Assembly: GCF_964204645.1 (NCBI RefSeq)
Contig: NC_134031.1
Location: 19,651,307 to 19,715,306 of the forward strand
Length of the DNA: 64,000 nt
Origin: Tubulanus polymorphus
Taxonomy: Eukaryota > Nemertea > Palaeonemertea > Tubulaniformes > Tubulanidae
Direction of reading: 5' to 3'
Shown here: positions 28,201 through 40,000 of the stretch, one piece after another
Numbering within the stretch: the stretch's first letter is position 1
How the letters are laid out: every line of letters starts with the position of its first letter
The notes under the pieces: generated by a model
Told to the model about the DNA's origin: nothing
Database searches by the model: none
The model's input: the letters and a program-made list of their open reading frames with translations, nothing else
Made by a program: the position numbers and the translations under genes

Positions 28201-31200
28201 CCAAAGAAGAATAACACGCCTGAATTTTGAATAGTTTCCATTCACCGAGCGTAAATAATGCAAAGACTTCTTTCAATAACGAATTCTTCGATTTTAAGAA
28301 AAGTTTTTTTTTTCTTTCTGATAATCTCAACGTCAAAAACCGGGTCCGAACGTATTCACAAAGTGTAGAATGTATTTCTGAACAATTGTAACAAGACTAT
28401 AGGCAAACTATTCAATAAAAGTCAAGTTATTCATTCCCCAAAAGCAAAATTCGAGCTATTTCCCATTAATCAGAGAATGTTGAAAATAAGCCGTCTTAAA
28501 AAACTAAAACTGAAAGTGGTGTGAAAACATTGCAGATATCTATATACCAGTAATAGATGATTAATCATACAGGATTATAGTGTTGTAAAGGCCATGCCCC
28601 CTTCAAGTCATTCACAGTTACAAATAATCCATCGTGTAATATCCCACAATATGAAAGTCCCAAGAGTTTTCTTGAGCTATAGACGTTTTTCAACTGGATC
28701 AAGGTATTCCTGAAGATTACTTATTCAGTTAAAACGTTCAATGAACTACTAGCTCAAGGAGACATTTTGAACTCACTATTGTTTTGTGTTGCAGGATTTA
28801 CATGTTTCTACAAGTTTTACGATTCAATTCTGCCAAAGATAAGAATATTTTCCTTTTAAACCGTACCTGTGATTGGGCGTCGACGTTGTTCATATTCATG
28901 CTGAGATTCTGGCAGGCTCCGTGCATGTTGCGCGCCGTACGATTGATATCCGCTCGGACGTGGGCCAGGTCACGCTCGGTGGCGCTTTTCATCTCGCCGA
29001 ACTGACGACGGAATGCGACCACGGCTCTCCATAGCGATAACAGACGACTGTGTTCAGCGCTGAAATACTCGTTGAATGACTGAAACAAGATTACAGTGAA
29101 CACCTATTAGTCTTTTATCCAATATTCAGATGTTTTGAATCAAAATATTCCAAGATTCTCTGAATTTGGCTGAAATCAGACCAGACTGCTTGATACTCAT
29201 TAAAAATGAGAATAAATTGACATCAAAAATAGCAGTTTGATTGAAAATCAACTAAAAAATTATTCTGATTCAAAGAGTTTTTTGATATTTTAGAGAGTAT
29301 TTGAGCTCTTAACAAGAAGATACTCAAGTAGTCTAAGTCAGATGTGTGAACTCCAGTCATAAATTCAGATCTACATAAGTAAAGTCTACAGCACAACTTA
29401 AGATTCCAGAAAATGTCGAAATATCTGTCCAATTTTAGAGAACATCGAAGTACGGTAGATGAAATCTGTGCAGTGTCTGCAGGTTGGACGGACGTATCAA
29501 TTTATAGATAACCGAGCTCAATCAGTTTCAATCAAACCCGTGACAGAAACATCAATCGGATAATCGATCAATCAATAGAAAATAATCAGCCACAAGTGAA
29601 TGAACTGATTGTGTAGTTGAGTCCTACGTACCTGTTCCTCATCTCTCCATTCAGCCTCTTTAGCTTCGAGTTCTTCGCGAGCTCGTTGCCAGTCTTGAGT
29701 CAGTTTATGTATATCAGCAGTTAATGATTGGTTAGCAGCAGTCGCCTGGTCGAGTTGTTCCCTCAACATTGAATTCACATGGGCGAGACTTGCACTCCTG
29801 AAAACATCACAATTGAAAGTATTATCATTACGATTTTTATTTAGTCCCTTGTAAATTACTAATGTTTTATGATAAAAGATGAAAATAAAATTATCCCTAT
29901 TAAGTATTTCTAAGGTTGAAAATGATCTGATCTCTTGTCATATCTTCTTACCTTTGCTGTTCTTCTTCCAGCTTGATAAGTGCACTCTCGTAGTCCATAT
30001 TGTGCTCATCGTCCGTCGAGCGAAGTCGCGCCTCAGCTGCGTCCAAGCGCACCTGCAGCTGATCATTGGTTGTTTGCAGCTACAACGTTTAAAACACAGA
30101 TTAAAATGAACTTTCGACTTCCCTGGATGTCTTTTTTTGTTTATACCTTATCAATAATCTTTGCCCATGAAATTCAAAGTTAGATTTTTTTAACAATTTT
30201 ATTTATTTCAATACAAAAGTTTATGATTGTATAGATTTCCTTAGAAAACATTCAACAAAAATAAATACCACGCTAAACAAGGCATGCACAAACTGAAGCT
30301 CATGCAGATGTGTTATTGCATAGTAAGGGCCTCACAGCGGTAACAGGGCCATGATGAACTATTCGTAATGTCTGGAATGGCGACACAGTCCTGTGGTGGG
30401 TACTCACTCACGGGTACTCGCAGGTTACTTACTCGTTTCACTCGATCAGTATCGGATTGCTGCTCAAGAGATTTAGTTTCGAGTTCACCACATTTACGTT
30501 TATACTGTAACACCTACGTTTAGAAGAAGCGACAGAAAGCGTCTGTGAGATGAGGCAAGCATTTCATATTATACATAAAGTTAGAGTATAGGATAAAACA
30601 ATATATATATATATAATGAGTATCAAGATACTAGTACAGTCAAAGATATAACTTTCCATAAAATGCATGCAATATTCTGTTTGTTTTAACGCCAGAATCA
30701 GATTAGTCGTATTGGATTCTAGTGAATTTATGGAGAGTCATATGCAGGCTGTACTTCAAGCAGGTGTCAGAAGCATTCGCTATAAAACACAGTCAAATTT
30801 CATTCCATGAAACGGATTCATTGTGAGTTAAAAGCCGCATTCGCACTATCGCTAGTCCATTCTAATTTGGCCCGTACCTGGAACGGACTTTTCCCTAGCG
30901 TGAACGCTTGGTCTCTTCTAAATTGGGAGGGACCAAATTTAGAAAGTTGGTTCTAACATAGCGTGAATGCGGCAAAACTCTATCACGAAACTAGACCCAG
31001 GTATATATGTAACTGGGTGCTGAAACTTTAAACGAGGCGCTGATTTTCACTGCTGATAGTTAGAATAAGCCCGAACGAACGAGACCTGAAGCAATACGAT
31101 AATGCAGAATATAATATGAATCATGCTACGATGTGACGATATATTGAAGACTCACTCTTCTACCGCGATCAGTAAACGCTCTAATATCAGCATTCTCTGA

Positions 31201-34200
31201 TTCCAGTTCACCGCAACGCTTTTTATACTGTAACACCTAGAAAATTACTCCAATTCATTAATATGAAATTCATTTTTTCTAAATCATGATTCTCAACAAA
31301 CTGAAAGAGGAAATCTTTTTTATTGATAGGAAAAAAGCCCAAACTTCCACTTTTATTCATCAAGTTCGAAGACGAAATGAATATTTGTATTTTCAGCTTT
31401 GGACCTGGTTCCAGTTCTGAATCCAGATTCAACTTGAATTAATTGCTTCAAATCATTTCTACTTATTGAAAATGAATTTGCTTCATCTCAGCATTAACTC
31501 TAGCTCATAACTGAGAAACTGGATCTTGAGTTCAGAGTTAACTGTAACTCATAACTGTGAAACTGGATCCTGAGTTCAGAGTTAACTGTAACTCATAACT
31601 GTGAAACTGGATCCTGAGTTTAGAGTTAACTGTAACTCATAACTTTGAAACTGGATCTTGATAAAATGAATCGCATAAACTTCATTCATCCCGGTAGAAT
31701 GTTCAATAGTACACACAGGTTATCACTATAAACAGGATAATTAGTGTCCAGTATCAGTAGAAATGATTTGAAGCAATTAATTCACGCAATCGCATCAATT
31801 ATTTAATGACATTTTATCATTCACGCGAGTATTTCAGTTGACAAGTGAAAGACCCCCTGTCGTCACATAGTGTACAGTTTACTGTCATAGTTACTATGTA
31901 GGGATTGTTTGTAGGTAGGACGATGTAACTAGGATTCAGTGCTCCATCACTACATATTCAGACAAGATAAAGTTGCAATAGAAAATTTCAATAAAATTTT
32001 TTCTTCAAAATTTCTAAGCCTATATTAACAATCACAATGCAATTCTTTTATCGAGATTTTTGAGAGAAAAAAATTTCAGTTTTTTCAAAACATTTCTATG
32101 CCTAAATCATTTCTGCCAAAATTTCTGCTGAAAAAAAATAAAATTTCCAACCCTGAATAACCAACTATAGGATAGTGATTTTGATATTACGAGTGATGAT
32201 AAGCGTGATAAGAGTTTCCCGGTACTTACTTCCCAGCAGCGACAATACGGACAATCCAACCGGGGACAAGTGGCTAAACGATGGACCGCAGCATCATCAC
32301 CATCCATCATCAAACGAACAGCAACTCTCACTGACGAGTATTACAGCACTGATACTGAGTGTATACATGTAAAAACTGTAAGTTACTGTCCTCAGTCCTC
32401 GTCGTGTAAGTGCCACTCGAAGTGAGGTTCCCCATGGAAACAATTGATTCAAAACTTCATACCTATATTCGGTCAGTCGTTCGTTCTGATAATCAACTGG
32501 TGCTCACCGCATGAAACCCTTATCACTACACGGTTTTAATGTGTAAACAGTATATTTTCTGAAGTAGGTTTTGTTTGGTTTGAAAAATATGCGATGATAA
32601 TATTAAAAAATTGACGATAAATATGAAAAGACACCAGTTAAGAAACCGAGTGACGTGTGGCTGAAAATGGAAATATAGTCATCAGCAGCATCATTTAAAA
32701 AGAGGGAATGAACAGTTGTGGTAAAATGACTATTGATTATTTCATGAAAAAGCTTCGAAACCAACGACAGTAAAACTTGGTCCAAACCAGGCCACAGTTT
32801 CAACTGGGTGATTAGCTGTGTTCACACTTATTGCTAGTTAGTCCATTCAAATCAGGCCCCTACCTGTGGAACCATTGACTTAGTCCATGCTGGAATGAAC
32901 TAATTTAGAATGGATCAAACCAATGCTGTACCTTCATACACACTTTCATATCAGCTGTTATCACTGGTCCAAGTGAGAAATGTTTCATTTTAAAAAAGAT
33001 CCGATCAAAAATGGAAGAGACCAATTTGGAATGGACCATTTGCTAGTGTCAATGCTCGGTCCGTTGCAAAATTGGGAAGGACTTAATTTCAAATGATCTG
33101 AATAACCAAGTGTGAACACAGCCAGGTATTAAGAACCCGTGCGTTGAGCAGGGGAGACATGAAGTTTACCTTAGCCTGTAATTTCTGAACGAGTTGAGCC
33201 TGTCGTTGTTGCCCGTCCTGATAAGCCTGTAACTTGCGTTTATAGCTGGCGTGTTCTTCATCAAGTTTACGCCTCAGTTCAATATTCTGTTGTCCTAAAC
33301 TCTTTGAGGCGACATTTTCACTCTCCGTATCACCGCTGTCCAACTTCAACGACGTTTCCAACTACAAAATATCGAATGATAAAAGTTTTCTTAATTCCAG
33401 AAATTTCATAAGCGAACAACTGATTTCCAAAATTCCTAACGGACTCGAAATTTAAAACCTTTAATGCCAATATCAAGAATTTAACCAATGTGTTGATATT
33501 ACTATGAAAACAAAACAGGCACAAAGTAATTAACTATAATATCAATTCAAACCCCATATTGAGCCTCCCTCAGGCTATCTGCTGTAATTAATCATTACAC
33601 CGAATTAATTCAGTCTCCTGAAGTGAAATCATACGGTAAAATTAACCTCCCCAAAGGTAAAAATATATCAGTTGGACTGGTTGAATTGTATTCTGAACTT
33701 CGGGTTGTATTTTTTCTAGTATTGACTCTCGGTCAACATCACGTATTGACTGAGTAATGATTTTCGAATTCCGTAGATAAACTTTCGTTTACGATAAGCA
33801 AACAATTTAGATTTCCGTAGTCGGTCGGTCGTTCGAAAAATAGCGCTTAAACGCACGATCACTTCAACGAAGAAATAATATCTTTCGGTGCCTCGTAATT
33901 CCAATAACGGAATCAAGAGATCATTCGTTTTTTACAACTACCAATAAAGGTCAACGATAATAATATCAGTTTTTTTTATATCATGGACGAAAATATTCAA
34001 AGAAAAATAACTACATGAAATGTCTATTTGGTGTTGAGGTTACCGGCCTAGAAAACATATAAAAGGCCCACTCCTACTGACATTTAAGGCTTAGAATCGC
34101 GTATGAAAAGCACAATTGTTCTTGCTTTGAGATATTCACAGATCACTGATTCTTTTAAGAAGCCCCAGGGTAATTACACTCAGTACTCAGGAAGTACTGT

Positions 34201-36935
34201 CTCAATGTATTGCTGAAATAATATAATAAATGCTCCGATGATTTTTAGGAATATACGCGCTCGTCTATATATGTTAGTTAAAGGGGGTGTGACATTTACA
34301 TTCTAGTTTTCATATCACTCAAAAGGGGGCGTGTCGAAGATACTTAAGATAACTGAAACTATGTCTACAAATACTTCAGAATAATGTTAAGATTTGAGCT
34401 AGCTTTTTTCTCAAAGTTATAGGCTAAAAACTACGGAACCAATGAAACCTGATAAAAAGAAAGACCATATTTACGAAGACATCTGTGTGAAAAAAAGTTA
34501 TCAAAAGTTGAAATAGAATAACTAGTCCTTCTATAAGAGAAACTAGTTAAACCTGGTTTTCTAAGCATATAGCCTAACATTAACAAGAGCTTTATAAGCA
34601 TTCATTAGATTCTACATAATTACTGATCGAAAAAATATGTTAAGGTTAAATCTTTATCATAAATATAAAAAAAAGAGCCTAATAAAATACTTGCATCGGG
34701 AATAAGGGCATTCGACTGCCCTCGTGAGTAATAGCCTGAAGTCATCTTAAAGTCCTTCGATCTTCTCTAAACCAGGTAACGTGTAAGACGACGAGAATTT
34801 CAGTTATTCCATCGTCAACGAACGCCGAGTAAAGAACAAGTGTCTGATTTCTTGTTTAAACTTAGTAACTAGGGGAAACTAAGACGAGCCGTTCCGCTGT
34901 GTTGACTATTGGTAAATAGCCCGGACACACCGTATTGACCAGCCCAGAACGGTAGCCATGAATGCGCACACACGCATTGTCAGTGTCACTCGACGGATTA
35001 AACATATCCGTATATATATATGAAATAACATGATTTCAAAAAGACACCGAACATCTATTTCTTAAGTACATTCAAGTGGGCCTTTTACCAGACAGCATAA
35101 AAGCTTGCATTCCTCGAAGGTATTACATAAAATGTATTTCTTTATAGAAATAAAGACAAAGTTTGATGGAATATTTGACAGACGACTGACAAAAATGTCT
35201 AGTTCTATTCATTGCGCATGAAAAGCAAACTGGTTATGAAAACCTTTTTGAGATGATGGTTACATAAGTTTAGAAAAATAGACCGGTTTTCTGATAATAC
35301 ATCTGCCGTAGGTCCTATGTTGGGGGAAACTTAACCCACACCACCGAAGGCTTCCCCAGGATGATATCAACATTTGAAAGTGAAATTGACTGATTTGGTT
35401 CGTTTGGACATCATCTATTCCGCCAAATTCATCTATCATAATTTGGAATTGTAAGCCTTCAGATGTCTTGCAGGATAAATTGTCAGCCACAACTGTCGAC
35501 TGGGTGCTGCTATTAGTTGTCAGTGGTATGCCCGCTGGCACAGAGATGAGTCAACTATATACAACATAGAAACTGAGAGAGGAAGTGACTACGAACATGA
35601 ATAGCGTCCATATAATCGCTCCTTTTAATAAACGCACAACAGAAATGCAATTATCAGTGATGATGTCTCTTCAATCATATGACAATAGAAATGTTAAAAT
35701 TCTATTAGAATGTTTCACCACATCTAGATAGATACAGCCAGCTCCAGCACGCAGCCCGGCCGCCTGCCCGTGTATCACAACTCTGGGAAACTAAACACGT
35801 GTCATATGTCCAATGATGTCTATAGATTGTACAATACAATGACAGAAAATTTCCGACCAGACTGAAGACGACTCAGAAATATAGCATATCGATAATCAGG
35901 TAAATCTAACACTTCAAACTTTGTGACCAAAAAATAAACTATAGCGAATAATAAATGATCACTTGTAACTAATTATTGTGGATAAGATTATCAAATTCCT
36001 TCACTAAATCTATTAAAAATGGTTTCGCAAAATTCGCAGTAAGTTTTGTAGTTGAAAACCTCTTTTTTTTAGAAAATTCCTTAACCAAATGTCGGCATAT
36101 AATAAAAACTCTTCAGGTAGAATTGAATGAGTAATGACGTTTTGATTGAGTGATAATTTCCTTAAAAAGCTTCACGAACCAGAACAAATGGCCTACACGA
36201 ATAAAACGGTGATCTTTATAAAGGAACTAATGCGCTTTTTATCAATTTCACGCTAGTTGAAGGCATGAATTTAACCCGGGACCCGGTAAATCAATGATCT
36301 AAAAAAACACTTCACCAAGCACATCATCAATTTATAATGATAACTACGCGATTATAGCTCACCTTGGGAAGACTACCGTAGTACGAATCTCGAAACCAAG
36401 ACATTATCGAAAAATCTAGCCGCGAAAAAACTCCTTCTTAACGAAAACTGCGAAATATTGGTTAGGTATCCAATTACGAATCTAGATTCACGTCGAGTGA
36501 TGTGTCTCGGGAGCCAGAACAGTGTCGAGGTGTTATAGGCTCAGCAGGCTAGTAGCAATGAGGCCATTAGCAGCGACGGTTCAGTATTTCAACACCGTCA
36601 GAGACACCTAGTCAGCAGTACTCGAATTAATCACCCCTAGCAACGTTTGCAATCGCGCGCGGGAACAAATCTGGACAGGCCCGCGATTTCAAACGAAAAT
36701 ACACGTCTTCTCGGGCAAGCCAGAGTCGGACAATAGGACCACAAACACCGGCTATTGTTTGACAACAGCAGCGCGTTAATGCAAAGTAAATTAGCCATTT
36801 CAACGACTACTCAAGAAGTTGGATTGAGGATAAATAATTACTTTGCAATAATTATAATCTTTTCGGGGGCGAAATTTCTTCAACTTCGATTTACGGTTTA
36901 CGGACTGCAATCTGAGTATACAAACAGTCAATGAG

Positions 36936-37002
<67 letters not shown>

Positions 37003-40000
37003 ATCAGGAATCTATCTATTTGTTTGGTTAGAACAAGAGATGTCTATTTCTAGGGGGGTCAGTGTTAAATACCGCGTACAAACTCAAACTTAACTAATAA
37101 ACCGTCGATTAAAATCCCTGTCATGCGTTCGTGATCACGTTTCATAAATTTACAATCAACGGTAAATTACGATAGATCTAATAAATATAACCAATTAAAA
37201 GCCGGCACATTAGAATTTTGTTCATAACTTTTATGAGAATTTCTAGATTGTATTATAGTACTTAAACCCTTATGATAGGTATTTATGATATAGTTTACAA
37301 GCCTCTGACCAATTCCAGTATGAAAAGCCTTGTAAGACTAGAGTTTTGACTTGTAAAACTAGCAGCAGTCATTAATAAGCAAAGATCTGTTGATTTCTAA
37401 TAATAATTTTCAATTTTTTTTCAAGAATTTGGACAAGATTTACTTGTTTGGATCACTTTGTTTGTATAAACTAATTACTCATGTGCATGCCCTGTCAGGA
37501 TAACAGTTAAATAACTGTAATTAACATTCAATTAATTACGACTAATCGAGAATGAGTATCAGTGTGTCAAATCTCGATCAAGAGCTGGGTAATTGGATCC
37601 ACTGGATTCTAAGATCTAGGATTTTGAGCTATGAAATTCATCGACAATTCCGAAATTCTTGACCAAGAAAAGAGCTGAACTTTTCTTAGGAAATGATCTC
37701 ATATTTAGTGTCTTCAAATCCCACAGAGGGGCAGCACCATACAGTCGTACTAAACCGATCTCCCTTGTCTCAGACATCTATAATACATAATCGACACTGA
37801 GCCCGTCACAACAATTTCAAATCACGAAAAATAATTACCGGCAGCATTTCGATTAGCACGAACTCGTTTGATTCATAGACGATCGTTTAAAAAAATCAAT
37901 CACCGATAAATGATGAACAGTAATTGTTAGATATTGATTAATGATCTATTTTCACGTAGAGTTTTATCATTTTCATTATTAGACCGATAATCGACGGTTC
38001 ACTAGCGAATATAAACAATACAACTTCATCGCGTTAGTCGTGTGTATCGTAGCGATTTGTTATTTAACGATAAAAATCATCTAACCGTGAAAACGTGTAG
38101 GTTTAGTTAGAGACTGTTTACACATTTACACAGTGGCAACTAGACCAGGCGTTGAGGAAAGGTGCAGTTTTTATTCGAGCTGAGAGATTCATCCAAACAT
38201 TTCACATTGACCAGGGATGCTTCATAAAGCAAGGGTCACAGGGAAATTGGAAAAATCATTTCTCGGTTAAAGCAGCCAAGTCAAAAGCCTCTATCGGCGT
38301 TTCACCCTCAGTTTTAGATATTTTGAGAAAATACAACCGAAAAGGTCGCAAACTGTGAGAGGATGAATGCCAAATTTACAGGTTTTAATGATCTCTGTCT
38401 TGACAAAAAGGGCCACCTCAGGTGGAAGGCAGGGGCCCGGACCCCGGAGACCATCGCCTAAATCCACCCCTCAGTCAGAGTAATGCTGCCCCCTGTACAT
38501 ATCAAATTGAAAGAAAGCTCAACACAGAATCCTTGTAATTAAAGAACATTGAACAACGACAGTAAAGAACAAACAGAACAGCGTCAACTATAACGACAAT
38601 TCTAATACATACTCTTGATGAAGACATGAATAATCTGTGTCTAATAGTTGACTGTTGGTGCAGCAGTGAGTGCAAGAAAAACAAGTGCATTCTTTATTAT
38701 ACACATCCTGACCACAGGATACAGCATGGTGCGGTGCAAGGATAATCCTCGGCTGGTGCCGGGATGATCTAAGCCGGATACATGCACAGATGTATGAAAA
38801 TATGAAATCAACAACAAATCCATGTTTTCTATTGCCGGAAACAAGAGAAAACATCATGATGTTTCTTGTTTTCTAGTTCTGCACATTGTGTAACGAATAA
38901 ACACAAAAACACTTTTTCTGTTGGAAATGTGTTTTCGATTGCTGTGTGCATCCGACTTAGAAAATCGTCAAGTGAAGGTGAAATACTCATCACCGAAACT
39001 GGGGACGTGTAATTGAAGAAAAAACTATCCATTATGAAGAAAAACTAAGATTCAATTTCTATGAGCCATTTTCAAAACTAGAATTGAGTCTAAATGTCAT
39101 TGCTCACTTAGTTTTGAAAATGGTTCATAGAATTGAGTACAACTCTCTTTGTTTTCTTCATAAATATAGGTCTTTCTTCAATTGAATCATAGTCTATGGA
39201 AACCAACAGGGGGAAATGTTGTCTCCACAGACTGGGAAACAAGTGAAAGATGACAAGTGAAGTAGATTTAGAAACTGACCTTCTCGCTGAGAGCGTTGTA
39301 TTTGATACCGATCTCATCTCTCTCGGCTCGAGTTGTCGCTAGTAAATCTTCAACTCGACTCAACTCGTGTTGAAGCATTCGATTCTCTTCCTGAACCGAC
39401 GTTAAACCGGTAGCGGCCATATTGTCGTCTGCTGCTGCGGCGACCGGTTTCTCGTCCTCGGCGAGGTTTTTCGTGATGATATCGCGGATTCGCGCGGGCA
39501 CTTTCTCCGGGGGCGAGCTGTCCGTATCTTTCAACGTTAATTCACCGTCGGTGTCTTTATTGAGGACGGTGTCTTCGAGTTTCTGAAACAGAAATACGCA
39601 ATTCGTAAAATCCATTCTGCATCGTCGTCGCCGTGGAGCTGAACTCATTGTTATATGTACAGGTGAATAAGATCGACCTGTCTATACATTTTCTGATGTT
39701 ATAGCAACAGCTATAACCGTGAATGAGGAGTCATCATCTCATTCACTGCTGCTCTCTTAGTCATCCTTCACTCCTCTGAGAGACAAACTCGAACCTAGAT
39801 TCCGTAATAAAAATCATAATAGAGGAGGCTATTTTTACGTAACAACGCGTACAGTAGATTCTCTTTACCCCGGGAATCAACTGCCTCGGATTACTGCATG
39901 CCCAGGATCCAGCTCTTGAGTTAAGATTTGAGTTATTTAGCTCAGAGTTAACCCTAACTCATGCAACTCGATCCTGAGTTTACAGTTAACTCACAACTGT

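Noticed and set aside
35260-35541. 93-codon minus-strand frame near candidate exon B
   Set aside because: Starts with GTG, not ATG; no recognised domain and no donor in a fitting position. Possibly a transposon remnant.
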